DNA of 64,000 nt from Bacillus licheniformis DSM 13 = ATCC 14580 (GCF_000011645.1 NC_006270.3:1175501-1239500); one strand, 5' to 3'; counted from the first letter of the stretch, positions 1 through 7,543 are shown. Numbers and translations are program-made. Notes: generated by a model from the letters alone, not told the origin.

Positions 1-147
1 CACGCAGTTATCATCCTTTTGCATTCTTTGATTCAGCAAGTTGTCCAATTCCTGACTGCATCGAATGGCCTCTTTGGAGTTGATGCCGAACTTTTCGGCA
101 GCTTCAAATAAGGCCAGTCTTTTTGCTTCAATTTTATTGTTCATCAT
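1..147 (-). CDS. yisI: Spo0E-family aspartyl-phosphate phosphatase, partial (YisI-like)
   Basis: The gene runs off the left edge, so only the first 49 codons are visible. The protein begins MMNNKIEAKR and carries SQELDNLLNQ, the S-x-E-L-D signature of the Spo0E family. These small two-helix phosphatases remove phosphate from Spo0A~P and delay sporulation. A TGGAGA ribosome binding site lies 6-9 nt before the double ATG, so the start could be 147 or 144. In B. subtilis the Spo0E-type gene yisI sits next to yisJ and yisK, which matches the neighbours here. The family call is strong; the orthologue name rests on gene order, and the C-terminal part cannot be checked. Confidence 0.85.
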   Translation of the reverse strand, partial: MMNNKIEAKRLALFEAAEKFGINSKEAIRCSQELDNLLNQRMQKDDNCV

Positions 148-310
148 GGCAGTCTCCAACTTTCGATTTGTATTTTGAGTCGGTAATTTCAGGTATTCAG
201 CGCATTGATGTCCTTGATATTGCTAGTATACCTTATTTTGTGTAAAAGGGATTTTTTTCGCCAATATGACAAAAAATGTGACATTTTTTTCGGAGGACAG
301 CGACAGTCTA

Positions 311-1384
311 TTATCGGGAAAGCTCGAAAAGCAGGAACCGCTTCCTCTGATCGATGAAATGAAAAATTTGTTTTTGCTCATCTTCGAGCCGGCTGTATGT
401 GACGGTTGTATAAGGATCATGTTCAAGAAAAGGCGCGATTGTCTCGTGCCAGTTTACCGCATACCGCGAAAGCCGGCTGATTGTAAATTGGCGGTGCAAG
501 ACATTTTTCATTAAATTAAAGTATTGGGATTGAAAAGCCGGGATGTCGAGCAGCCTTGCAGACAGCGTATTATAGCCTTTCGCCGGAATCCGGTTGTGCT
601 CCATTTCTTCCCCGTGAATATTCCGTCCCCATGTCGCGTCATAATCCCATGGAATGATTTGAAACGTTTTTGTGCGACCGTTTAAATAAAGCGCGTAATT
701 ATGGACAAAGCCGTCGAAATTTTGGGTGCAGACGGCGCCGATGAGCCACAGCAAATATTGTTTGACATCGAGATAGCGTTTGATTTCTTTTTCAAATATG
801 TCGTCTTTGGCGGTATTGATAAAGTAGATAAACTCATGGAGGTAGTCATCGTGGCGGCTTGAACCCGTTTTTCTTTCGTATCCCTGCATGAGATTTTGCT
901 TAGCCTTTTTATTGAAGGAACTCAGCAGAGAAAAATTAGCATCGTCATCAACGGCATAATAAATGGCCCCCCTTTCTAAATTTCTCCTCTTTAAGAAATG
1001 ATCGTCAACAGATTCGATTTTTAAATAGATGCCTTCTTTTTTTTCATTGATATAAAGGAAAACGTGTGATGCTGCTGGCGCAAGGACGCCGATTTGTTCA
1101 AAAAAATGAAAGGAAAGCCTGTTTCTGATGAAAGACGGATCATGATATTCCGCGTTCAAATGAAACGCAGCCTTTTCTTTATTGTCCGGATATTGAATGA
1201 AATAGGATTTTTTCGTCAGTTTGCGGGTGTGGGCCCCTCTGTATGACACTGCGACAGGCGTCTTTGCTGAACCGGTCAAGAGCATGCCGGGAACGGCTTC
1301 ATCACTCCAGACGTCTTTTTTCAACTCAAGCAGATGCTTCGGATGAATGTGCAGCCTAAAGGCCGGCAAGGCAGTGGCACTCAT
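311..1384 (-). CDS. yisJ: CotH-type spore coat protein kinase (YisJ-like)
   Basis: A roughly 357-residue protein of the CotH kinase family, atypical kinases that phosphorylate spore coat proteins in the mother cell. The signature lies in the C-terminal half: QNFDGFVHNYALY followed by IPWDYDATWG, the Asn/Asp-rich nucleotide and metal-binding segment of CotH kinases. An upstream in-frame ATG at 1417 exists, but AAAGGAGG lies just before a run of three ATGs, so the second or third ATG (1387 or 1384) is the likely start. It is divergent from a CotG-like repeat gene at 1550, the same arrangement as cotH/cotG in B. subtilis, which suggests this kinase acts on that neighbour. A CATATGATA mother-cell -10-like box lies just upstream. 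Family is certain; the choice between YisJ and CotH as orthologue is inferred from flanking yisI and yisK. Confidence 0.85.
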   Translation of the reverse strand: MSATALPAFRLHIHPKHLLELKKDVWSDEAVPGMLLTGSAKTPVAVSYRGAHTRKLTKKSYFIQYPDNKEKAAFHLNAEYHDPSFIRNRLSFHFFEQIGVLAPAASHVFLYINEKKEGIYLKIESVDDHFLKRRNLERGAIYYAVDDDANFSLLSSFNKKAKQNLMQGYERKTGSSRHDDYLHEFIYFINTAKDDIFEKEIKRYLDVKQYLLWLIGAVCTQNFDGFVHNYALYLNGRTKTFQIIPWDYDATWGRNIHGEEMEHNRIPAKGYNTLSARLLDIPAFQSQYFNLMKNVLHRQFTISRLSRYAVNWHETIAPFLEHDPYTTVTYSRLEDEQKQIFHFIDQRKRFLLFELSR

Positions 1385-1411
1385 CATCATTTCCTCCTTT
1401 TTCAGCTGACA

Positions 1412-1420
1412 TATCATATG
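1412..1420 (-). promoter_or_regulatory. Possible SigK/SigE-type -10 box for the CotH-like gene
   Basis: Read on the minus strand this is CATATGATA, a full match to the CATAnnnTA -10 shared by mother-cell sigma factors. Transcription would start about 20 nt before the ribosome binding site. No good -35 is seen at the usual spacing, so this is tentative. Confidence 0.35.
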
Positions 1421-1549
1421 TGAAAAAAACCTGTCCCGGAAGCAGACCGCCTAAGTTTGAACAAAAACAGTCATTTGCCTCAGTACACTTGTCTTTACGG
1501 CGCGTATGATAAATCAGGACATAAAAAAGGAAGAACAGGAGGTTACAAG

Positions 1550-2056
1550 ATGAGTGGTGTCCATGATCATGACATTAAAAAGGCAGTAGACCAGCTGAAG
1601 AGCGAAGGCAGAGACCATTATTTAGACCGGGAACCCGAAGAATACGCCGGCTCTGGAAAAGAGCGGCGTCCGCATAACATTTGGGATCTTTGGTGGGGAA
1701 TAAAGCCGGACAGAAGCAAAAAACATCATAAAAGCAAGAAGCATGACGACTATGAAAAGCCGGATAAAAGCAAAAAGCCCGACAAAAGCAAGAAACCCGA
1801 TGACTGCAAAAAGCCTGACAAAAGCAAGAAACCCGATGACTGCAAAAAGCCTGACAAAAGCAAGAAACCAGACGACTGTAAGAAGCCTGACAAAAGCAAA
1901 AAACATCACGACTGCAAAAAACGCGACAAATGCGGCCGCAAACGCCCCGACCATCATCGCTGCAAGAAGACTCACCATCATAAAAGAGGCGGCTATGAAA
2001 CCATTACAAAATGGTCTGACGGAAATCTGACCGAGGTCATCTACCGGAAAAAATAA
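1550..2056 (+). CDS. CotG-like modular spore coat repeat protein
   Basis: A 168-residue, very basic and hydrophilic protein. Start chosen at 1550 because AGGAGG (1537-1542) lies 7 nt upstream; an in-frame ATG at 1457 has no such site. Residues 1-60 are an ordinary acidic/basic region containing NIWDLWWGIKPD. About residues 60-125 are tandem repeats with the unit DKSKKPDDCKKP, and the tail holds GGYETITKWSDGN. Each unit carries one Ser next to Lys and most carry one Cys. CotG-like proteins of bacilli are defined by such modules and by lying next to cotH; CotG is the CotH substrate. Here the Ser residues are plausible phosphorylation sites and the Cys residues could crosslink the coat; both are inference. 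The sequence itself differs from B. subtilis CotG (SYR/KKSR modules), so I give no gene symbol. Confidence 0.7.
   Translation: MSGVHDHDIKKAVDQLKSEGRDHYLDREPEEYAGSGKERRPHNIWDLWWGIKPDRSKKHHKSKKHDDYEKPDKSKKPDKSKKPDDCKKPDKSKKPDDCKKPDKSKKPDDCKKPDKSKKHHDCKKRDKCGRKRPDHHRCKKTHHHKRGGYETITKWSDGNLTEVIYRKK
1781..1924 (+). repeat. 36-bp tandem repeat array inside the CotG-like gene
   Basis: Copies at 1781-1816 and 1817-1852 are identical, 1853-1888 differs by a few mostly silent changes, and 1889-1924 is a diverged fourth copy. Each encodes 12 residues of the DKSKKPDDCKKP type. The identical copies suggest recent unit duplication and make copy number likely to vary between strains. Confidence 0.9.
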
Positions 2057-2061
2057 GAAAA

Positions 2062-2094
2062 GCGGCTTGCTGCATGGTGAGCCGCCATTTTCTT
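2062..2094 (+). terminator. Terminator of the CotG-like gene
   Basis: GCGGCT (2062-2067) pairs with AGCCGC (2080-2085), followed by CATTTTCTTTT. Confidence 0.65.
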
Positions 2095-2142
2095 TTCCGG
2101 GAAGGAACGCCCGGGACTTTAGAAGCGGTTTTCTGAAAGAGG

Positions 2143-2169
2143 AAAGGAATTTTCGTTTTTTTAGAGAAT
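2143..2169 (+). promoter_or_regulatory. SigH-type promoter of yisK
   Basis: AAAGGAATT (2143-2151), an 11-nt spacer, then AGAGAAT (2163-2169) fits the SigH consensus RnAGGAwWW-N11-RnnGAAT at every defined position. yisK of B. subtilis belongs to the SigH regulon, so the match is expected from the family as well as seen here. Confidence 0.75.
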
Positions 2170-2208
2170 ATGTAGAATAGCTTTAAATCATACTGCGGGG
2201 GAATATTT

Positions 2209-3114
2209 ATGAAGTTTGCGACAGCAAAGCTGCACAGCCGTACATTTGTAGGGCTTGTCATGGATGAGAAGATAATGGATTTGCAAAAGGCGGAAAAAAA
2301 GCTGTTTGAGCTTGAAACGATACCTGAAACGCTTATCGAATGCGTAAGCGAGGGAGAGAAGTTTGTCCGCCATGTCGAACAGCTAGTGGAATGGTCAAAG
2401 AAGAAAAACAGCGAAGAGAGCGGTTCGTATATTTATCCGCTGTCAGACGTCGATTTGCTTGCACCGATTCCCGAACCGCGGAAAAATGTGATCTGCATCG
2501 GAAAAAATTATCGGGATCATGCGATTGAAATGGGAAGTGAAGCAGATATTCCCGAACATATCATGGTGTTTACAAAAGCGCCGACTTCGGTCATCGGCCA
2601 CATGGAAGGGATTGATGCCCACGAAGGCGTGACAGAGGCGCTCGATTATGAAGGCGAGCTCGCGGTTGTCATCGGCAAAACGGGAAAAAACATCCCGAAA
2701 GCTGAAGCGCTCGACTATGTGTTCGGCTATACGATCATTAACGATGTGACGGCGCGCGATCTGCAAAAGAGGCACAAGCAGTTTTTTATCGGCAAAAGCC
2801 TTGATGCGACCTGCCCGATGGGGCCGTTTCTTGTACATAAATCAATGATTGAAGACCCCGGTGACCTGAAGGTGGAGACGAGAGTGAACGGCGAACTCCG
2901 CCAGTCGGGGAGCACAAAGGACATGATTTTTCCGATTGCGGAAATGATCGAAACGCTGTCCAAAGGAATGACGCTTGAAGCGGGGGATATTATCGCAACC
3001 GGTACGCCGTCAGGAGTCGGCAAAGGCTTTAATCCGCCGAAGTTCCTCCGAAAAGGCGATCAGGTCGACATTACGATCGAACCGATCGGAACGCTTTCCA
3101 ATCCAGTTAAATAA
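2209..3114 (+). CDS. yisK: YisK, fumarylacetoacetate hydrolase-fold protein
   Basis: A 301-residue protein of the fumarylacetoacetate hydrolase family. The N-terminal ~80 residues are the small lid-type domain; the catalytic domain follows with CIGKNYRDHAIEMG, LDYEGELAVVIGK (metal-binding E-x-E), the TIINDVTARDLQ segment and the C-terminal IIATGTPSGVGKG glycine loop. B. subtilis YisK is reported to be an oxaloacetate decarboxylase that also interacts with the cell-shape protein Mbl. Length matches B. subtilis YisK. It starts at ATG 2209 behind a GGGGG site and lies under the SigH-type promoter at 2143, so expression at the transition to stationary phase is expected. It appears monocistronic because a new promoter starts within 10 nt of its stop. 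Confidence 0.93.
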   Translation: MKFATAKLHSRTFVGLVMDEKIMDLQKAEKKLFELETIPETLIECVSEGEKFVRHVEQLVEWSKKKNSEESGSYIYPLSDVDLLAPIPEPRKNVICIGKNYRDHAIEMGSEADIPEHIMVFTKAPTSVIGHMEGIDAHEGVTEALDYEGELAVVIGKTGKNIPKAEALDYVFGYTIINDVTARDLQKRHKQFFIGKSLDATCPMGPFLVHKSMIEDPGDLKVETRVNGELRQSGSTKDMIFPIAEMIETLSKGMTLEAGDIIATGTPSGVGKGFNPPKFLRKGDQVDITIEPIGTLSNPVK

Positions 3115-3118
3115 AGGA

Positions 3119-3147
3119 TTGTCAAAAGGATGGCTTTAGCATATAAT
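3119..3147 (+). promoter_or_regulatory. Strong SigA promoter after yisK
   Basis: TTGTCA (3119-3124), exactly 17 nt, TATAAT (3142-3147). It starts a short leader transcript (about 3154 onward) that carries a tiny reading frame and ends at the terminator 3321-3350 before the RsgA-type gene. Confidence 0.75.
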
Positions 3148-3183
3148 GAAGCTGTCAAATTTTTTAGAAATGAGGGATGTGTG

Positions 3184-3240
3184 ATGAGAATGGATATTGT
3201 CTTTTTTGCCCAACAAACGATCATTGCACAGCCCATGTAA
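3184..3240 (+). CDS. Putative 18-residue leader peptide
   Basis: ATG at 3184 with GAGGG (3172-3176) 7 nt upstream opens a frame coding MRMDIVFFAQQTIIAQPM and stopping at 3240. The last codons (GCA CAG CCC ATG) form the left arm of an 11-bp perfect inverted repeat, 3227-3237 with 3282-3292. A good ribosome binding site, a strong promoter and a terminator downstream suggest a translated leader controlling the next gene. It resembles no peptide I recognise, and it could also be a free-standing small RNA or microprotein. Confidence 0.5.
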   Translation: MRMDIVFFAQQTIIAQPM

Positions 3241-3292
3241 TATTTCGACTGGTATTCTTCAAATGGATCTGGTGATATTTCCATGGGCTGTG
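3227..3292 (+). repeat. 11-bp perfect inverted repeat in the rsgA-paralogue leader
   Basis: CACAGCCCATG at 3227-3237 is the exact reverse complement of CATGGGCTGTG at 3282-3292, with a 44-nt loop. The left arm overlaps the end of the leader frame, so a ribosome there would block the stem. Confidence 0.8.
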
Positions 3293-3320
3293 AACCGGCT
3301 CATGGAGTGTTTATATGTTG

Positions 3321-3350
3321 AAAGAGCCGTGTATTTGCGGCTCTTTTTTT
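3321..3350 (+). terminator. Leader terminator (possible attenuator)
   Basis: AAAGAGCCG (3321-3329) pairs with CGGCTCTTT (3338-3346) across an 8-nt loop and runs into a T tract. The same GAGCCG can instead pair with CGGCTC at 3296-3301, an alternative structure that would remove the terminator. It stands 34 nt before the next coding start. Confidence 0.8.
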
Positions 3351-3383
3351 AATCAATCATCAGATCTTTAGGAGGAAACCGAA

Positions 3384-4436
3384 TTGAATTTATCAGCATT
3401 AGGCATCAAATATATCATGGAAGCTTTAAAGGATGAGGAAGGTCTGGTTTTGGGAAGGATCGCCCTTGAGCATAAAAGGTTGTACCGGGTATGGACGGAA
3501 GAAGGTCAGTGGCTTGCCGAAATCTCCGGCAGGCTGCGGTTTGAAGTGGAAAGCCGCGGAGACTACCCCGCTGTCGGCGATTGGGTGTATATGCGCCCAC
3601 GCGGCGGCGAAAAGAAGGGAATCATCACGGAGGTCGTTCCCCGATTCAGCAAATTTTCGCGCAAAGCGGCGGGTGAGCCGGCGGAGGAACAGATCACCGC
3701 AGCAAACGTCAATACGATCTTTCTCGTCAATGCGCTCGGTCTGGATTTTAATGTGAGAAGAATCGAACGCTACTTGCTGCTGGCATGGGAAAGCGGAGCC
3801 AATCCCGTCATCGTCTTAAGCAAAGCGGACATTGCTGACCGGATTGAAGAAAAGGTGCGCCAGGCGGAGTCCGTGGCATTCGGGGTGCCGATTCACGTCA
3901 TCAGCGCTCATGAAGGCAGTGGGATGGATGAGCTGAAAGCGTATGTGAAACAAGGGGAAACCGTCGCCCTTTTAGGGTCGTCAGGCGTCGGAAAATCAAC
4001 GATCATCAACTTTTTTCTGAAGGAAGACAGGCAAGCCGTCCAATCCGTTCGTGAAGATGATGACAAAGGGCGGCATACGACGACGCACAGGGAGATGTTT
4101 ATGCTGCCTGAAGGCGGGCTTTTAATCGATACGCCGGGGATGCGGGCCTTAGAGCTTTGGGAATCGGAAGAAGGATTCAAGCAGAGTTTCAGCGATATTG
4201 ACCAGCTTGCACAAAACTGCCGATTTTCAGACTGCCTGCATCAAACAGAACCCGGCTGCTCCGTGCGGGAGGCGCTGGCTGACGGGAGGCTGGATGCCGG
4301 CCGGTTCCAAAGCTACCTGAAATTAAAAAAAGAGCTCGAATACCTCGAAAGAAAAACGGATAAACGGGCGATGCAGCAGGAAAAAAAGCGGTGGAAACAG
4401 ATAACGAAAAGCATGAAAAAGAACAAAAACAAATAA
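3384..4436 (+). CDS. rsgA: RsgA-type circularly permuted ribosome GTPase
   Basis: A 350-residue member of the RsgA/YjeQ family, GTPases that act on the 30S ribosomal subunit during late assembly. An N-terminal OB-fold region (to about residue 100) precedes a circularly permuted G domain: the G4 motif SKAD (146-149) comes before the P-loop GSSGVGKS (198-205) and DTPG (249-252). The C-terminal zinc site is complete: Cys279, Cys284, His286, Cys292. The start is TTG 3384 with AGGAGG 8 nt upstream. B. subtilis has its rsgA (yloQ) beside prkC and nothing at this place, so this is probably a second paralogue; its 350-residue length is longer than the usual ~298 of Bacillus RsgA. A possible attenuator precedes it, which hints at control by translation stress. 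The family is certain; the specific role is not. Confidence 0.85.
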   Translation: MNLSALGIKYIMEALKDEEGLVLGRIALEHKRLYRVWTEEGQWLAEISGRLRFEVESRGDYPAVGDWVYMRPRGGEKKGIITEVVPRFSKFSRKAAGEPAEEQITAANVNTIFLVNALGLDFNVRRIERYLLLAWESGANPVIVLSKADIADRIEEKVRQAESVAFGVPIHVISAHEGSGMDELKAYVKQGETVALLGSSGVGKSTIINFFLKEDRQAVQSVREDDDKGRHTTTHREMFMLPEGGLLIDTPGMRALELWESEEGFKQSFSDIDQLAQNCRFSDCLHQTEPGCSVREALADGRLDAGRFQSYLKLKKELEYLERKTDKRAMQQEKKRWKQITKSMKKNKNK

Positions 4437-4443
4437 ATGAAAA

Positions 4444-4475
4444 AGGCGCTGATAAATGGCTTCAGCGTCTTTTTG
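4444..4475 (+). terminator. Terminator after the RsgA-type gene
   Basis: AGGCGCTGA (4444-4452) pairs with TCAGCGTCT (4462-4470) with one G-U pair, followed by TTTT. Confidence 0.7.
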
Positions 4476-4563
4476 CTGCGGAAATGACAGCGTTCACATT
4501 GTTTTGTTTAATGGACCGGTTCATGATAAGATAAGAACGATACCTGATTTGATAGGGGGAAAA

Positions 4564-4926
4564 ATGAATATGACGCATATGCATATCACGTCTTGGGTGA
4601 TCGCGCTCATTTTAGTGTTCGTTGCTTACGGGCTTTACTCATCTGGAAACAGCAAAGGCGCAAAAATTACACATATGATTCTCCGCTTATTCTATATTAT
4701 CGTTATCATTACCGGGGCGCAGCTTTTTTTAAAGTTCACGGCATGGAACGGAGAATACATAGCGAAGGCCTTGCTCGGCCTCATCACCATCGGATTCATG
4801 GAAATGCTTTTAATCCGCAGGAAAAACGGAAAAGCGGCCACTGGGATCTGGATCGGCTTTATTGTCGTTCTGCTCTTGACGGTTGTGCTTGGACTCCGGC
4901 TTCCGCTGGGCTTTAAAGTGTTTTAA
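4564..4926 (+). CDS. yisL: YisL family membrane protein (UPF0344)
   Basis: A 120-residue integral membrane protein with four predicted hydrophobic segments (about residues 9-26, 37-55, 66-83 and 94-112) and a His/Met-rich start, MNMTHMHITSW. The start at 4564 is supported by ATAGGGGGA just upstream; a longer in-frame start at 4456 would add unrelated residues and lacks a site. Length and gene position match B. subtilis yisL. No function is established for the family, and the sequence shows no catalytic motif. It is separated from yisK by the extra RsgA-type gene and ends at its own hairpin terminator. Confidence 0.85.
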   Translation: MNMTHMHITSWVIALILVFVAYGLYSSGNSKGAKITHMILRLFYIIVIITGAQLFLKFTAWNGEYIAKALLGLITIGFMEMLLIRRKNGKAATGIWIGFIVVLLLTVVLGLRLPLGFKVF

Positions 4927-4932
4927 TTAAAT

Positions 4933-4967
4933 GACATCGGTTCTTTATGAGGACTGGTGTCTTTTTT
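4933..4967 (+). terminator. Terminator of yisL
   Basis: GACATCGGTTC (4933-4943) pairs with GGACTGGTGTC (4951-4961) with G-U pairs and is followed by TTTTTT. It lies in the 39 nt between the convergent yisL and yisN stops. Confidence 0.65.
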
Positions 4968-5532
4968 ATGTCGGCGGCTTGAATGTTGAAATCATAACGA
5001 TTCGTTCCCCATCTGAAGCGGTCCATTCAAATCTGTCCTTCCACTCCTCTTTTCTTTCGTAATGATGCTGCAGGGCGCATTGTTTCATATCATGAGAAAA
5101 CTGATAAAACGAAACGCCCTTGACATCCTTTTTCTCGGGCCAAAAGCTCAGGCCGTTATAGGCGAAGACGCAGTCAAAGACGGAAAAGCCGAGGCTGTTC
5201 AGCTGATCCAAAAAAGAATAGAACTGTCCGTCTTCCAGATCGTTCAAAAATTCGAGGAATGCCTGTTTTACCGTTTTCAGATAACGGATCGGTTCTCCTC
5301 CTGTCAGCTTCACGGTCTCCGGTTTTTCCGTTACGGCGAATTGATCAAACAGTTCGGCTTTTTGCCATTCTCCGTCTATGCTGATGAAAACTCCGGGGCT
5401 GTTCAGGCTTTCAACCAAAAGCAAATCTCCTTCTTCATTTTCAATCAGGCAGATCCCGTCTTCCATTAAAATTTTGCCGTAAATCCATTTGCGCTTTTCG
5501 GCATAAAGTCGTTTCTGGCGTTCGGTGTCCAT
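4966..5532 (-). CDS. yisN: YisN, DUF2777 family protein
   Basis: A 188-residue soluble acidic protein beginning MDTERQKRLYAEKRKW. It has no signal peptide, membrane segment or recognisable catalytic motif. Sequence character, length and position upstream of asnO match B. subtilis YisN, a DUF2777 protein of unknown function confined to Bacillus and relatives. In B. subtilis the large protease gene wprA lies between yisL and yisN; here only 39 nt separate the two stop codons. It is divergent from asnO across a 164-nt intergenic region. Confidence 0.8.
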   Translation of the reverse strand: MDTERQKRLYAEKRKWIYGKILMEDGICLIENEEGDLLLVESLNSPGVFISIDGEWQKAELFDQFAVTEKPETVKLTGGEPIRYLKTVKQAFLEFLNDLEDGQFYSFLDQLNSLGFSVFDCVFAYNGLSFWPEKKDVKGVSFYQFSHDMKQCALQHHYERKEEWKDRFEWTASDGERIVMISTFKPPT

Positions 5533-5621
5533 GGGCGGTCTCCTTTCTTATTTCGTTTTTTCCAAAACGGGCTTGTCTCATACAAGACTCTGTTGGACAA
5601 TTCAACTATTATTTTAAGGTG

Positions 5622-5630
5622 CATAAAATA
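5622..5630 (+). promoter_or_regulatory. Possible sporulation sigma -10 box before asnO
   Basis: CATAAAATA is one mismatch from the SigE -10 CATACAnTA; asnO of B. subtilis is expressed during sporulation. The -35 is weak, so this is only suggestive. Confidence 0.3.
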
Positions 5631-5696
5631 GGTAAAGTGACAAAGGAAGTGAAGCCTAAAGCAGAGGAAGTACATTAGAATTGGAGCTGATCGACA

Positions 5697-7538
5697 ATGT
5701 GTGGAATAACGGGGTGGGTCGATTTTAAGAAGCCGCTTGTCCGAGAGCAGTCAATCATGGAGAAGATGACTGATACGCTTTCGAAAAGAGGACCTGATGA
5801 TACGAATATTTGGGGAAAGCGCCATGTTTTATTCGGACATAAACGCTTGGCAGTTGTGGATCTGGAAGGCGGCAGACAGCCGATGACCCGCACACATCAA
5901 GGATATGATTATACGATTTGCTATAATGGCGAGCTCTATAATACGGAGGATTTGCGAAAAGAGCTTAGGCGGCGGGGGCATCAATTCAAGAGCCACTCAG
6001 ATACAGAGGTTTTGCTTCATTCATACATGGAATGGAAAGAGGAATGCATCGACAGGCTGAACGGAATTTTTGCATTTGCGGTATGGGATGAAAAGCGGGA
6101 TCTTCTTTTTGCGGCACGCGACCGGCTTGGTGTTAAACCGTTCTTTTACACCGAACAGGGCTCATCATTTTTGTTCGGATCTGAAATCAAAGCCATCCTC
6201 GCTCATCCTGAAGTGAAAGCAAAGGTAGACCGTTCAGGGCTGGCAGAAATTTTCGGCCTCGGCCCGTCACGATCGCCGGGGAGCGGTGTTTTTAAAGGAG
6301 TAAAGGAGATCCGCCCGGGGCATGCGATGATTTTCTCAAAAGACGGTTTAACGGTTTGGCGCTACTGGAATGTGAAAAGCGAGAAGCATACGGACAGCTT
6401 TGACGAAACGGTGGAAAATGTGCGGTCGCTGTTTCAGGACGCCGTTACAAGGCAGCTTGTGTCTGATGTGCCGGTATGTACGTTTTTATCTGGAGGGGTC
6501 GATTCGAGCGCCATTACCGCAACGGCCGCCAAGCATTTCGAGAGAGAAGGGAAGGCGCCCCTTCATACGTTTTCGATCGATTATGAAGACAATGAGCAAT
6601 ATTTTACGTCAAGCTCATTTCAGCCAAACGCCGACGGCCCGTGGATTAAAAAAATGTCCGATGCATTCGGAACGGTTCATCACAATTGCGTGATATCCCA
6701 GGAGGAGCTGGCTGCCTATTTGGAAGAAGCCGTACTGGTTCGGGATTTGCCGGGGATGGCTGATGTCGATTCTTCCCTGCTATGGTTCTGCCGCGAGATT
6801 AAAAAAGACTTTGTCGTGAGCCTTTCAGGGGAATGCGCGGACGAAATTTTCGGCGGCTATCCTTGGTTCCATTCGGCAGAAGATGTGAAAGGTTTCCCAT
6901 GGATGAGATCAATGGAAGAACGGATCGGACTTCTGCAGGACGGCTGGCAGAAAAAGCTGAACCTCAGCGAATATGTGAAGGCAAAATATGAGGAAACAGT
7001 TAAAGAAACACCGCTGCTGGAAGGAGAAACGGGTGCGGAGAAACGAAGGAGAGAGCTGTTTTACTTAAATATGCTCTGGTTTATGACAACGCTCTTGGAT
7101 CGAAAAGACAGAATGAGCATGGGTGCGAGCCTCGAGGTCAGGGTTCCGTTTGCAGATCACAGGCTTGTCGAGTATGTCTGGAATATTCCATGGGATGTCA
7201 AAATGCATGGCAGCCGTGAAAAAGGCATCTTCCGCAAGGCGCTGGAAGGCATTTTGCCTGATGAAGTGCTGTACCGCAAAAAAAGCCCATATCCGAAAAC
7301 GCACCACCCGGCCTATACGAAAGCCGTGATACGCTGGCTGGAGTCATTGCTGGAGCAAAAAGACTCGGCGCTCTATGCTTTCTTAGAAAAGAAAAAACTG
7401 GAGCGGCTGATTGAGACGGAAGGTGCATCATTTCAAGTTCCGTGGTACGGACAATTGATGAAGGGACCGCAGCTGATCGCCCACCTTGCCCAAATCCATA
7501 CTTGGTTTGAAAGTTATCGAATTGATATCGAGGAATAA
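5697..7538 (+). CDS. asnO: Asparagine synthetase (glutamine-hydrolysing) AsnO
   Basis: A 613-residue class II glutamine-dependent asparagine synthetase. It begins MCGITGWVDF, so removal of Met exposes the catalytic Cys2 of the N-terminal glutaminase domain. The glutaminase motifs RGPDD (31-35) and CYNGELYN are present, and the synthetase domain has the pyrophosphate-loop motif SGGVDSS (265-271). It converts aspartate, ATP and glutamine to asparagine. B. subtilis has three such enzymes; AsnO (YisO) is the one needed for efficient sporulation, and its place after yisN supports the assignment. In B. subtilis yisP follows asnO; here the ammonium transporter pair follows. Confidence 0.93.
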   Translation: MCGITGWVDFKKPLVREQSIMEKMTDTLSKRGPDDTNIWGKRHVLFGHKRLAVVDLEGGRQPMTRTHQGYDYTICYNGELYNTEDLRKELRRRGHQFKSHSDTEVLLHSYMEWKEECIDRLNGIFAFAVWDEKRDLLFAARDRLGVKPFFYTEQGSSFLFGSEIKAILAHPEVKAKVDRSGLAEIFGLGPSRSPGSGVFKGVKEIRPGHAMIFSKDGLTVWRYWNVKSEKHTDSFDETVENVRSLFQDAVTRQLVSDVPVCTFLSGGVDSSAITATAAKHFEREGKAPLHTFSIDYEDNEQYFTSSSFQPNADGPWIKKMSDAFGTVHHNCVISQEELAAYLEEAVLVRDLPGMADVDSSLLWFCREIKKDFVVSLSGECADEIFGGYPWFHSAEDVKGFPWMRSMEERIGLLQDGWQKKLNLSEYVKAKYEETVKETPLLEGETGAEKRRRELFYLNMLWFMTTLLDRKDRMSMGASLEVRVPFADHRLVEYVWNIPWDVKMHGSREKGIFRKALEGILPDEVLYRKKSPYPKTHHPAYTKAVIRWLESLLEQKDSALYAFLEKKKLERLIETEGASFQVPWYGQLMKGPQLIAHLAQIHTWFESYRIDIEE

Positions 7539-7543
7539 CATAA

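Noticed and set aside
1781..1924. Regular short repeats suggestive of a CRISPR array
   Set aside because: The units are directly tandem with no spacers and stay in frame with a coding sequence.
1622..1981. Open frame antisense to the CotG-like repeats, coding a Phe/Val/Ala-rich hydrophobic product
   Set aside because: It is the exact antisense of the tandem repeats, lacks a ribosome binding site, and its hydrophobic pattern follows from the Lys/Asp codons of the real gene.
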